64,000 nucleotides of DNA from Halopseudomonas aestusnigri (lineage in GTDB: Bacteria; Pseudomonadota; Gammaproteobacteria; Pseudomonadales; Pseudomonadaceae), in assembly GCF_002197985.1 (NCBI RefSeq), contig NZ_NBYK01000010.1, positions 62,001-126,000 of the forward strand. The letters run 5' to 3'. Below the pieces are notes generated by a model. It was not told the origin of the DNA and ran no database searches. It saw only the letters and a program-made list of their open reading frames with translations. Shown piece by piece: positions 37,562-46,207 of this stretch. A program made the translations under genes and the position numbers. Within the stretch, counting starts at the first letter, position 1. Every line of letters begins with the position of its first letter.

Positions 37562-39427
37562 ATGCATGAACCGGGCAGCATTCTGCAGGTTGTTGTCGTC
37601 CTTCTGCTCGCCACCGTCATCGCGGTGCCCTTGGCCAAACGCCTGCGTCTGGGCGCTGTGATTGGTTACCTGGCGGCGGGTGTGATCATCGGCCCCGGTG
37701 CACTGGCACTGATCGCGCACCCGGAAAGCATGAGCCATGTATCCGAGCTGGGCGTTGTCCTGCTGCTGTTTATCATCGGCCTGGAACTGTCGCCCAAACG
37801 CCTGTGGGTCATGCGCCGCGCGGTGTTCGGCACCGGACTGGCTCAGGTGCTGCTGTGCGCAAGCGTGATGGCACTGCTCGCCTGGCTGGTGTTTGCCCAA
37901 CCGCTGCAGACCGCGCTGATTCTCGGCCTGGGTCTGGCCCTGTCGTCCACCGCATTCGGCCTGCAGCTGCTGGCCGAACGGCGAGAGCTCAACAGCCCGC
38001 ACGGCCGCCAGGCCTTTGCCGTATTGCTGTTTCAGGACATCGCAGCCATCCCGCTGATCGCACTGATTCCGCTGCTGGGCGTACAGCCAGAGGGCAGTGC
38101 TGACGGCAACCCGCTAGTGCGAACCGCTGAGGTGCTCGGCAGCATCGCCGTGATCGTAATCGGCGGACGCTATCTGCTGCGCCCGCTGTTCCGCGTGGTC
38201 GCCCGCACCGGTCTGCAGGAGGTCTCCACCGCCACCGCCTTGCTGGTGGTGATCGGCACCGCCTGGCTGATGGACATGGTTGGCGTGTCGATGGCACTGG
38301 GCGCGTTTCTGGCCGGCCTGCTGCTGGCCGATTCCGAATACCGTCACGAGCTGGAGTCGCAGATCGAGCCATTCAAGGGGCTGCTGCTGGGCCTGTTTTT
38401 CATCACCGTGGGCATGCAGGCGGACCTGTCACTGCTGGCCAGCAACGGCAGCGCGGTGGCCCTGCTGACCGCACTGGTAATCGGTCTCAAATTGCCGCTG
38501 ATCTATCTGGTTGGCCGTAGCGTAGCCGGGCTCGATAGCGCCAACGCGCTGCGTCTCGGCCTGGTGCTGGCCGCCGGTGGCGAGTTCGCCTTCGTGGTCT
38601 TCCAGCTGGCTGCCGGGCACCAGCTGCTGAGCCCCTCTCTGCACGGCATGCTGGTGCTGGCGATCACCCTGTCGATGGCCATCACCCCGCTGCTGATTCT
38701 CGCCCTGTCACCGCTACTCAGCCGGGCCGCAAACAGCATCAGGCCGGTTCCACCAGAGTACGAACAGATCGAATCCGACAGCCCCCGCGTGGTGATCTCC
38801 GGCATGGGCCGGATGGGCCAGGTGATCGCCCGCATGATGCGCGCCCAGCGTGTGCCCTATATTGCGCTGGATACCTCGGTCGACAGTATCGACATGTCGC
38901 GCAGCCTCAGCGCCGACATGCCGATTTTCTACGGTGACCCGCTGCGTCCCGAGATCCTGCGCGCGGCCCAGGTCGACAAGGCGCAGTTCTTCATCATCAC
39001 CAGCAGCGACCCGGACGTGACCCTGCGCACCGCCGAAACCGTGCGCCGCCTGTACCCGGCGATCACTATCATCGCCCGCGCCCGCAACCGTCAGCACGTG
39101 CACAAGCTGATCGACCTGAATGTCCTGGCCGTGCGCGAAACCTTCCATTCCAGTCTGGAAATGAGCCGGCAGATTCTGACCGGCATGGGTCTCAGCCCGG
39201 AGCAGGCCGACTCGCGTATCGCCCGCTTCCGCCGCCACGATGAAGCGGTGCTGGCGGCCCAGCACAGGGTCTACGATGACGCCGCCGCGGTAATGCAGAC
39301 AGCCCGTCAGGCCCGTGCGGAGCTGGAAACACTGTTTGATGCCGACCGCATCGAGGTCAACAGCGTGCAGGATGCCGTGGCCGGGGCAACCCAGACAACC
39401 GATGCGGATGGCAGGCAACGGCAATAG
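37562..39427 (+). CDS. Monovalent cation:proton antiporter, KefB/C-type (CPA2) with TrkA-N domain
   Basis: A 621-residue inner-membrane protein. The first 390 residues form about 12 helices of the Na/H exchanger fold (GYLAAGVIIGPGAL, LLLFIIGLELSPKRLW, LALSSTAFGLQLLAERRE, VGVSMALGAFLAG). A TrkA-N/RCK domain follows, with Rossmann motif VVISGMGRMGQVIARMM and YGDPLRPEILRAAQVDKA. It probably exports K+ or Na+ in exchange for H+. The ATG at 37562 (MHEPGSILQVVVVLLL) fits the family; codons before it come from repeats. It stands alone. Confidence 0.9.
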   Translation: MHEPGSILQVVVVLLLATVIAVPLAKRLRLGAVIGYLAAGVIIGPGALALIAHPESMSHVSELGVVLLLFIIGLELSPKRLWVMRRAVFGTGLAQVLLCASVMALLAWLVFAQPLQTALILGLGLALSSTAFGLQLLAERRELNSPHGRQAFAVLLFQDIAAIPLIALIPLLGVQPEGSADGNPLVRTAEVLGSIAVIVIGGRYLLRPLFRVVARTGLQEVSTATALLVVIGTAWLMDMVGVSMALGAFLAGLLLADSEYRHELESQIEPFKGLLLGLFFITVGMQADLSLLASNGSAVALLTALVIGLKLPLIYLVGRSVAGLDSANALRLGLVLAAGGEFAFVVFQLAAGHQLLSPSLHGMLVLAITLSMAITPLLILALSPLLSRAANSIRPVPPEYEQIESDSPRVVISGMGRMGQVIARMMRAQRVPYIALDTSVDSIDMSRSLSADMPIFYGDPLRPEILRAAQVDKAQFFIITSSDPDVTLRTAETVRRLYPAITIIARARNRQHVHKLIDLNVLAVRETFHSSLEMSRQILTGMGLSPEQADSRIARFRRHDEAVLAAQHRVYDDAAAVMQTARQARAELETLFDADRIEVNSVQDAVAGATQTTDADGRQRQ

Positions 39428-39494
39428 CGACGACCCGCACTGTTATCGCAGCGCGATAGCCCCTAGAATGCGCGGCTAACTCAGGAGCAATGAC

Positions 39495-40334
39495 ATGGCC
39501 GACATCGGGCGATTCAACAAACTGCAGATCATCAAGCAGACCGGCTTCGGGCTGTACCTGGACGGCGGTGAAGACGGCGAGATCCTGCTGCCCAACCGCT
39601 ATGTGCCAAAAGACCAGCCCACCGAGATCGGCGACTGGCTGCGGGTGTTTATCTACTTCGACAGCGAAGACCGGATCATCGCCACCACCACGCGCCCGCG
39701 CGCGCAGGTCGGCGAGTTCGCCAACCTCAAGGTGGTTGCGCGCAATCAGGTCGGTCTGTTCCTTGACTGGGGGCTGCCCAAGGACGTGCTGCTGCCATTT
39801 GCCGAACTGAAGAAGCCGCTCGAAGAAGGCCAGTACTGCGTTGCCTACCTGTACCTCGACAAGCACACCAGCCGGGTACTGGCGACCACCCGACTCGACC
39901 GCTATCTGGACAAGACCCCGGCCCGCTACAAGGTCGGTGATGCGGTCAACCTGCTGCTGGTCGAGCGCACCGACCTGGGCTACAAGGCCATCATCAACAG
40001 CGAACACTGGGGCCTGCTGCACCGCAACGAAGCGTTCAGGCCGGTCAAGCTCGGCCGCAAGGAACAGGGCTACATTCGCGAAGTCCGCCCGGACGGCAAG
40101 ATCAACCTCAGCCTGCAACCGGTTGGCGGCCAGGCAGCAGACCTGCTCCAGCAACAGATTCTCGAACGTCTGCAGGCCAATGGCGGTCAGCTCGCCCTGA
40201 GCGACCGCAGCAGCCCCGAGGCCATCAGCGAGGCTTTCAACGTCAGCAAGAGCAACTTCAAAAAGGCGCTCGGCGGCCTGCTGAAAAAAGGCGTTATTCG
40301 GATTCATCCGGAGCATATCGAACTCGCCAACTAG
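39495..40334 (+). CDS. S1 RNA-binding protein, CvfB/YitL-like
   Basis: A 279-residue cytoplasmic protein with tandem S1-like RNA-binding domains (GRFNKLQIIKQTGFGLYLDG near the start, VGEFANLKVVARNQVGLFLDW in the middle) and a C-terminal winged helix (SKSNFKKALGGLLKKGVIRI). The CvfB family regulates virulence in Staphylococcus; in pseudomonads its role is unclear. It is a single gene after a short promoter gap. Confidence 0.9.
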   Translation: MADIGRFNKLQIIKQTGFGLYLDGGEDGEILLPNRYVPKDQPTEIGDWLRVFIYFDSEDRIIATTTRPRAQVGEFANLKVVARNQVGLFLDWGLPKDVLLPFAELKKPLEEGQYCVAYLYLDKHTSRVLATTRLDRYLDKTPARYKVGDAVNLLLVERTDLGYKAIINSEHWGLLHRNEAFRPVKLGRKEQGYIREVRPDGKINLSLQPVGGQAADLLQQQILERLQANGGQLALSDRSSPEAISEAFNVSKSNFKKALGGLLKKGVIRIHPEHIELAN

Positions 40335-40561
40335 GCAACGGCCCTCAAACGGCGGACACGCTACGCTTAGTCCGCCCGACGGAACGCCGCCCGACGTCGG
40401 GCGGAGTAAGCCAACGGCGTCTCCGCAATCGCGGCATCAGGCCTGCGCTCGTGCTGACCCTGTGCACCCAACGGTGGACACGCTGCGCTTGGTCCACCCT
40501 ACGCATTACCGCTCCGCCGCAGGCCATAACGCCTGAGCGACAGACCGGCCTGATCCTCAAA
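40335..40561. repeat. Palindromic repeats between cvfB-like and phytase-esterase-like genes
   Basis: Three elements of the GGCGGAC family: forward at 40351-40381, inverted at 40395-40426 and a GGTGGAC variant at 40473-40503. The first two form an inverted pair as at 18.0 kb. No coding region is supported here. Confidence 0.75.
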
Positions 40562-40606
40562 CGGTCATCATGCGTTCGCTGTTTTGTCACCTCCCGGGGC
40601 TAGTCT
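40562..40606 (+). promoter_or_regulatory. PhoB-type promoter of the phytase-esterase-like gene
   Basis: Heptamers CGGTCAT (40562), CGTTCGC (40573) and TTGTCAC (40584) are 11 bp apart; the outer two match the PhoB half-site CTGTCAT at five of seven positions, the middle one poorly. A -10-like TAGTCT (40601-40606) follows exactly 10 bp later, the same layout as at 29.3 kb. Confidence 0.5.
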
Positions 40607-40662
40607 GCCGATCTTCGCGCACGGCAGCCGCCAGCGCCTACTCCCGATACAAGGACGAACAG

Positions 40663-42111
40663 ATGACCCACTGGAAAGTGCTTTCGGCCGTGCTGCTCGG
40701 CAGCGCACTGCTCACCGCCTGCAAATCCTCCAGCAACGACGACGATGCCACCGTCACCCCGGAGCAGGCGCTCGCCACCAAGCTGGCAGCCTTCCCGATG
40801 GAGGGCGTCGAGCTGCCCTTCACCATCCTGCGTGATGACCTGATCGACGGCAAAACCGAAGCTCCCTTTGAAATCCGCAATGGCGGCTACGGCTCAGCCA
40901 TGACCGCCCACCCGAGCCGGCTGGGCGAGTTCTACGCCATGACCGATCGCGGCCCCAACGCCGATTTTGTCGGCGGCGAATACGGCTCCGGAAAGTCCTT
41001 CCCGGTCGCCGATTACACCCCGCGTATCGGCCACTTCCGTATCACTGCAGATGGCGGCGTCGAACAGCTGGCAACCATCCTGCTGAAGCGTCCGGACGGT
41101 ACCCCGATCACCGGCCTGCCCAACACCTCGGCGCTGGGCGGCACCGGTGAAACACCCTACAACCCGGATGGCACGCCGATCGTGGTCGACCCGACGCAGC
41201 CCTTTGATGCGGAAACCAACCCCATCAAGCTGGACGATTACGGTCTGGATGGCGAAGGACTGGTCGCACTGCGCGACGGCACCTTCTGGGCGAGCGACGA
41301 ATACGGTCCGCACATGGTGCACTTTGATGCCGAAGGCCGCGAAATCGACCGCATCAATCCCTTTACCGCAGACACCCGCACCCGCATCAACCTGCCCGCC
41401 GAGTACGCCTATCGCCGTGCCAACCGCGGCATGGAAGGCCTTGCCATCACCCCGGACGAAAGCACCCTGGTCGGCCTGATGCAGTCCACCATGGACCTGC
41501 CGAGTAAGGCAGTGCGTTCACTGACCATCACCCGCATCGTCACCGTAAACATCGCGACCGGTGAAATCGGCCAGTATCTGTACCAGCAGGAAAAGCCCGC
41601 CAACTCCAACTCGGAAATGGTCGGTCTGAGCAGCACCGACTTCCTGGTACTCGAGCGCGACGGCAGCTTCCTGTATGGCGGCCCGAACGGCGCGGCCGGC
41701 GTGTCACCCAACGCACAGAAACAGGTCTACCGCATCGACCTGTCCACCGGCACCAACCTGGAAACCGTCGCCCTGCAACCCGGCATGGTACAGGACCCGG
41801 ATCTGGGTCTGACCATCAACGGCAAGACGCTGGAAGAAGTAGTGCTGGACGGCGGCTGGGCGGCACTGGCAGCGGTCGGCATCTACCCGGTAGACAAGAC
41901 CCTGGTGCTGGACATGGTGGTTGAGGCCAACTATCCGCACGACAAGATGGAAGGCCTGTGGCGCATCGACGATGGCCATCTGGGCGTGCTCAACGACGAT
42001 GACTTCGCCACCTGGTCTACCGGCGGCGTGCTGGAGCAGAAAATGCTCGATGAAGCCACCATCGACGCAGGCCGCCTGTATATCCGCGAAGTGGATCTGT
42101 CGGTGGACTGA
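40663..42111 (+). CDS. Esterase-like activity of phytase family lipoprotein
   Basis: A 482-residue secreted lipoprotein: MTHWKVLSAVLLGSALLTAC with lipidated Cys 20, then KSSSNDDD, very like the lipobox of the choice-of-anchor I protein at 29.3 kb. The body matches the 'esterase-like activity of phytase' family: GEFYAMTDRGPNAD, LDGEGLVALRDGTFWASDEYGPHMVHFD and GMEGLAITPDESTLVGLMQS. It probably acts on phosphate or carboxyl esters at the outer membrane; the substrate is not known. The start at 40663 gives the signal peptide. The upstream PhoB-like promoter suggests a Pho role. Confidence 0.87.
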   Translation: MTHWKVLSAVLLGSALLTACKSSSNDDDATVTPEQALATKLAAFPMEGVELPFTILRDDLIDGKTEAPFEIRNGGYGSAMTAHPSRLGEFYAMTDRGPNADFVGGEYGSGKSFPVADYTPRIGHFRITADGGVEQLATILLKRPDGTPITGLPNTSALGGTGETPYNPDGTPIVVDPTQPFDAETNPIKLDDYGLDGEGLVALRDGTFWASDEYGPHMVHFDAEGREIDRINPFTADTRTRINLPAEYAYRRANRGMEGLAITPDESTLVGLMQSTMDLPSKAVRSLTITRIVTVNIATGEIGQYLYQQEKPANSNSEMVGLSSTDFLVLERDGSFLYGGPNGAAGVSPNAQKQVYRIDLSTGTNLETVALQPGMVQDPDLGLTINGKTLEEVVLDGGWAALAAVGIYPVDKTLVLDMVVEANYPHDKMEGLWRIDDGHLGVLNDDDFATWSTGGVLEQKMLDEATIDAGRLYIREVDLSVD

Positions 42112-42135
42112 TTCGCTGACCCGGCTGAAACACAG

Positions 42136-42168
42136 AACAGGCGCCCAATCCGGCGCCTGTTTTGCTTT
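42136..42168 (+). terminator. Rho-independent terminator, phytase-esterase-like gene
   Basis: Stem AACAGGCGCC (42136-42145) pairs with GGCGCCTGTT (42152-42161), followed by TTGCTTT. It lies between convergent genes. Confidence 0.8.
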
Positions 42169-42175
42169 CCAAGAC

Positions 42176-42979
42176 TCAGGCCGCCTGATGAAAAGCCCGA
42201 TACTGGCCCGGCGTCAGTGCCGTGCGCAGCTTGAAGTGACGCTGAAAGTGAGCCTGATCGGCAAACCCCAGATCCAACGCCAGATCATTGAGGCTGACCG
42301 CGTCAGCTCTCAGTCTCGCCCGCGCCTGCTTGATCCGCTCATCCAGCTGAAACGCATGCGGTGCCTGCCCGTAAAGACGCTTGAAGCCGCGAATCAACTG
42401 GTAGCGGTTGAGCTGCGCAGCCTCCGCCAGCTCATCGAGCTGCAGATTGCAGCCAAGCCGATCCATGATCAACTCCCTCGCCCGCAGCAGTCCGCTCTGG
42501 TGCAAGGTACTAGCGCTTTCCTGCTGGCAGGCAAACAGGGGTTGCAACAGGTCTATCAGTCGACTTTCCGCCTCCAGCGCCCCGTCGCTGCGCTGCAGGC
42601 TGGCAAACAGGCCATCGAACCCGGCACTCGCGCCGGCAGCACAAACGTCAGGGAAACAGCAATAATCGGCGCTGCCGCCAAAAGCCTCACGCTGCAACGT
42701 ACCCAGCCAGCTGGCATCAACAAACAGCATCCGGTAGGACCACTGACCCGCTGCCGGATTACAGGAATGCACCTCACCCGGGTTTACCGTGACCAGGCTG
42801 CCCACACCAATGCGTTCAAGACGCTGACGGTTACGGTACGCCGCATGGCCGCGATCAATGACGCCAAAGGAAAACTCATCGTGGGTGTGGGCCTGATAGC
42901 ATGCACTGGAACGACTGGCCTGGCGCAGCTCAATCAGGGGCAGCGCCGGACTGCGCTGGAGAAACTGCTCTTGCAACAT
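42176..42979 (-). CDS. AraC-family transcriptional regulator
   Basis: A 267-residue regulator. The N-terminal AraC-type cupin has HTHDEFSFGVIDRG and VNPGEVHSCNP; the two helix-turn-helix motifs are at the C-terminus (LDELAEAAQLNRYQLIRGFKR and LNDLALDLGFADQAHFQRHF). I chose the ATG at 42979, which has a GAGG site; a GTG two codons upstream is possible. Its start is 17 bp from the end of the LysE-type exporter gene on the same strand. Such pairs usually regulate export of an amino acid or other small molecule. Confidence 0.9.
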   Translation of the reverse strand: MLQEQFLQRSPALPLIELRQASRSSACYQAHTHDEFSFGVIDRGHAAYRNRQRLERIGVGSLVTVNPGEVHSCNPAAGQWSYRMLFVDASWLGTLQREAFGGSADYCCFPDVCAAGASAGFDGLFASLQRSDGALEAESRLIDLLQPLFACQQESASTLHQSGLLRARELIMDRLGCNLQLDELAEAAQLNRYQLIRGFKRLYGQAPHAFQLDERIKQARARLRADAVSLNDLALDLGFADQAHFQRHFKLRTALTPGQYRAFHQAA

Positions 42980-42995
42980 GCTCACCTCATACCGG

Positions 42996-43583
42996 TTACG
43001 GCAACAAAATCAACACGACGCTCAGCACCAGCAACAGCGCCATCAACAGGTTGAATACGCGCATCGCCCGCGTGCCTGGCAGACGCCCGCCGAGCAGATG
43101 CCCCAGCACCGCCCAGCAGCCAACCCCAAACAGGCAGACAACCAGCGACAGGATACAAAAGATCGCCAGCGGCTGCGCCTGGTTGCTGACGAACATGCCG
43201 AGCCCCGACAACGAAAACAGCCAGGCCTTGGGGTTAAGCCATTGGGCCAGGGCGCCAGCCCAGAACCCCGGAATCGTGACGCCGGCAGCGCCCGACAGCC
43301 CTGGTTCGGCGCTGGCAATACGCCAGGCCAGATACAACAGATACGCCGCGCCAACCCAGGCCAGCACATCCAGCAGCGCCGGGCTCTGCGCCAGACTGCC
43401 GAGCAGGCCAAGGCCGAGCAGCAATACCAGCAGCGCATAACCAAACGATGCGCCGAACACGTAGGGCATGGCGCGCAGCAGGCCTGCCCGCGCCGCGCTG
43501 CTGACCGTCACCACACACACCGGCCCCGGCGCGACCGAACCCACCAGCGTAAAAGCCAGCATCGCCAACCACAGCGACAGCAT
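42996..43583 (-). CDS. LysE/RhtB-family amino-acid exporter
   Basis: A 195-residue inner-membrane protein with about six helices. The family's conserved start GSVAPGPVCVVTVSSAARAG holds the APGP motif, and FGASFGYALLVLLLGLGL follows. The substrate cannot be read from sequence. It precedes the AraC gene on the same strand with 16 bp between them, so it may be exporter and regulator in one operon. Confidence 0.9.
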   Translation of the reverse strand: MLSLWLAMLAFTLVGSVAPGPVCVVTVSSAARAGLLRAMPYVFGASFGYALLVLLLGLGLLGSLAQSPALLDVLAWVGAAYLLYLAWRIASAEPGLSGAAGVTIPGFWAGALAQWLNPKAWLFSLSGLGMFVSNQAQPLAIFCILSLVVCLFGVGCWAVLGHLLGGRLPGTRAMRVFNLLMALLLVLSVVLILLP

Positions 43584-43657
43584 CTTGCGCCCTCACAACC
43601 ATGACAGCGGCATGCTGAAGCAATCGGGCTGGTCTGTATTGAAGGAAATTGCGCACG

Positions 43658-43684
43658 TAAAAAAGGCGCCTTGCGGCGCCTTCC
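43658..43684 (-). terminator. Rho-independent terminator, DUF6351 gene
   Basis: Stem AAGGCGCC (43663-43670) with GGCGCCTT (43675-43682) and loop TTGC; the A-run at 43659-43664 becomes a T-run on the minus strand. It lies 36 bp after the stop of the DUF6351 gene. Confidence 0.85.
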
Positions 43685-43719
43685 CAAAGTCCGGGCTCAG
43701 GCCCGGTCCCCAGGCTGCT

Positions 43720-46086
43720 TCAACTTTCCGGCCTCCCCTGATCGGGCTGACTGTAGTCGCACACGCCCTGCGGGAAAATCGCGTTGAGCTGGTCGATCTC
43801 GCCGCTGTCCGGCACCCAACCTCCATAAGTACCATCAACCAGCGCAGTGCTGACCGGTTTCAGCGCGCATTTGAAGATGCTGCCTTCAATCGGTCCTCCC
43901 GCCTGCATACGCGAGGTTTTATAGGTCGGGAACTGCTGGGTACAGGCGCCTGCCGGCTGCTCGTTGATGATGCCGTCCCACACCCCGTCGCCTTCGGCGA
44001 TCAGGCTGCCGTCGGTGTTGAAACAGCTGTCCAGTGCGGACGCCGGACGGTTCTCACCAATACTCAGATCGGGGTTTTCGCGGATGTTGGTCAACCACTC
44101 ATCCAGCACCTCCAGCGCCATCCAGGTCTGATCGAAATTACGCTGCGGCCGCGGACGATCCGGGTCCGAGGTATCAGTTGGTCTGGCATCGGTAAACCAG
44201 ATCACCTGGTTATCCGCATGGCCCATGCGGTTCAAAATGCGCTGGCGGGCAGAGAAGGACTGATGGCTGTTATGCATATCCAGCACCTCCTCCAGGTAAT
44301 GCCGCCAGTCGATCACTGGTATGTTGAGCTGGCCATCAAACACAATACCCTGCGCGTAGGCGGCGTTCATCGCCAGCGGATCGCCCTCGGTTCGCGGCGC
44401 CGGTGTTGTCCCGTCAACACTCAGATTCATGTTGCGGCTGCTCCACGGATCAAAGTTGCCCGGCGTATGCGGCGGCAGAAACGGGGAGCCCTCCTGAACC
44501 ATTTCGCTCGGCTGCTTCCAGCCGCCAATCAGCGCATTGAGGCGCAGGAACTCGGCCGGCGTGATCTGGCCCTGGCGCAGCGGCTGAAGGCCATACTGCA
44601 CCCCGACATTGTCAAACAGCGTGCGTGGCTCGCCCTGCTCGTCAACGCCGTAGACGTTGCGCAGGTCATCGAAGTGGGTCCAGTGCACGTCTGCCATGAT
44701 CTCCGGCGGGTACATCTGGTCCTGATAGGGCGCCTGGCCGTAATGCGGGTTCATGGTGAGAGGCGTCAATCCGCGCCAGGCAGGAATGCACTCAGTGGAA
44801 CCGGGCGCACTGGCAAACCCCAGCGCAACTTTGGTGTCATACAGCGGATCAGGGTAATCGTCGGTCGCGTTGAGGCCCACCAGCAGGCTGCGGTTCTCGG
44901 TAGTCTGCCAACGCAGGTTGGCGCGGTCGGTTGCGTCCATAAAGTACTCGAGCAGCTCGCAATCCCCAATGTGAATCGTTTGGGTCACCATGTCCGGATA
45001 GGAATATTGCGGCACCCCGGCATCAATCAGCCCCGGGTGATTCTGCGAGTAGACGTACTGTTGAATCGCACCACCGGAGCCACCGATGGCCACAGTGTAC
45101 TCCGGCACCCCGAAGCGTTTGACGAAGTGCTCCTTGGTCATCAGCGCGGTCTCGCCACCGACCTGCAGGTTGTAATGCGTACTGGCACGCGTGCCAGTGG
45201 AATAGATCACGGCATAGCCCAGCCCGAGGACCTCGGGGGTCAAGGCGTCACCACTCAGACGCCCCTGGCTGTGGCCAATACCCACTCCGCCCTCGAAATG
45301 ATAGAGCAGCCGTCCGTTCCAAAGGTCGGTACTGGCGGCGTCATCCGCGTCGTTACGGTCAGCCAGGGTGGCAAAACTGTAAATAAACCGGTTCAGCGTA
45401 CCGACCTCACGGCGCACCACGAAGTCGACCGTGCGGCCATCGGTTAAGGTCGTGGTAGCCATGTCTGCAGGGCGGCTGCGGTCCTGCGGTAATGGGGCGT
45501 AATCGCCTTCGGTGGTCATGTAGAGGAACTCTACCCGGGGCTCAATGGCGCAATCGCGGCTATAACCAACCACGGTTTCGCCTTCATAAACCGGATATCC
45601 GGCCTCCTGATTGTCGACCAGTGGCTGAATACCAACCTGTTGCACCACGCTGCAGACGAATGGGTACTGCTGCGGACCGGAGAACACCGGCCCGGTCTCG
45701 GGATACGCGGTCAAGGTCATGCTGTAGAGCTCGCCATGGGTGCTGTGGTGCAACTCAAGGCGGTTTTCACCCAGCGTCAGACCTTCGACCAGCACCTCCA
45801 GCCGACCATTGCGCTGCACCATGCGGCTGGGTTCGATCTCGGTATCGTTCAACCACAGCTCCAGGTTATCGAGCTCGGCATCAACCAGATCAATATCACC
45901 TTCGATGGTAATCAGAACGTCGTCACCGGTGACCTGATCGACCGCGCTGGAAAGCACGCCAAGGGACAGGTCCGGGCGATTTGTATCATTGGAATCGGAG
46001 CCGCCGCTGCTGCTCAAGCAACCAGACAGGGCCAACGTCAACAAACTGAGTGAAAAGACGGGTGCGAGACTGCGCAGGTGTGCCAT
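43720..46086 (-). CDS. DUF6351-family secreted lipoprotein, putative hydrolase
   Basis: A 788-residue lipoprotein: signal ending LTLALSGC (lipid Cys 23), then a Ser/Gly/Asp linker. The body matches DUF6351. AIGGSGGAIQQYVYSQNHPG has a GxSxG nucleophile elbow, and the later DMHNSHQSFSARQR and DNQVIWFT stretches could hold the acid and histidine, so an alpha/beta-hydrolase fold is plausible. Similar elbows occur in poly- and oligo-hydroxybutyrate hydrolases, but I cannot prove the substrate. It has its own terminator. Two direct repeats TACAGAT lie 84 and 107 bp upstream, between it and the MocR gene, suggesting MocR control. Confidence 0.8.
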   Translation of the reverse strand: MAHLRSLAPVFSLSLLTLALSGCLSSSGGSDSNDTNRPDLSLGVLSSAVDQVTGDDVLITIEGDIDLVDAELDNLELWLNDTEIEPSRMVQRNGRLEVLVEGLTLGENRLELHHSTHGELYSMTLTAYPETGPVFSGPQQYPFVCSVVQQVGIQPLVDNQEAGYPVYEGETVVGYSRDCAIEPRVEFLYMTTEGDYAPLPQDRSRPADMATTTLTDGRTVDFVVRREVGTLNRFIYSFATLADRNDADDAASTDLWNGRLLYHFEGGVGIGHSQGRLSGDALTPEVLGLGYAVIYSTGTRASTHYNLQVGGETALMTKEHFVKRFGVPEYTVAIGGSGGAIQQYVYSQNHPGLIDAGVPQYSYPDMVTQTIHIGDCELLEYFMDATDRANLRWQTTENRSLLVGLNATDDYPDPLYDTKVALGFASAPGSTECIPAWRGLTPLTMNPHYGQAPYQDQMYPPEIMADVHWTHFDDLRNVYGVDEQGEPRTLFDNVGVQYGLQPLRQGQITPAEFLRLNALIGGWKQPSEMVQEGSPFLPPHTPGNFDPWSSRNMNLSVDGTTPAPRTEGDPLAMNAAYAQGIVFDGQLNIPVIDWRHYLEEVLDMHNSHQSFSARQRILNRMGHADNQVIWFTDARPTDTSDPDRPRPQRNFDQTWMALEVLDEWLTNIRENPDLSIGENRPASALDSCFNTDGSLIAEGDGVWDGIINEQPAGACTQQFPTYKTSRMQAGGPIEGSIFKCALKPVSTALVDGTYGGWVPDSGEIDQLNAIFPQGVCDYSQPDQGRPES

Positions 46087-46169
46087 GGATCATCCCTCTC
46101 CGGCAATGGGCTTTTTGTTTTTGGTATCACGCGCCCCATCCTAGGGCAGAGCGTTTTGTGGAAAACAGG

Positions 46170-46199
46170 TACAGATCTGCCAATCCCACTGATACAGAT
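46170..46199. promoter_or_regulatory. Direct repeat TACAGAT, candidate MocR operator
   Basis: TACAGAT at 46170-46176 and again at 46193-46199, 23 bp apart (about two helical turns). Direct repeats of this type are typical MocR-family operators. It lies 84 bp before the DUF6351 gene start and just after the stop of the MocR gene. Confidence 0.35.
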
Positions 46200-46207
46200 G
46201 TTGCCAC

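Noticed and set aside
43468-45447. 659-codon open frame opposite the DUF6351 gene
   Set aside because: It is the complementary shadow of a gene with a clear lipobox and family match; the peptide has no domain.
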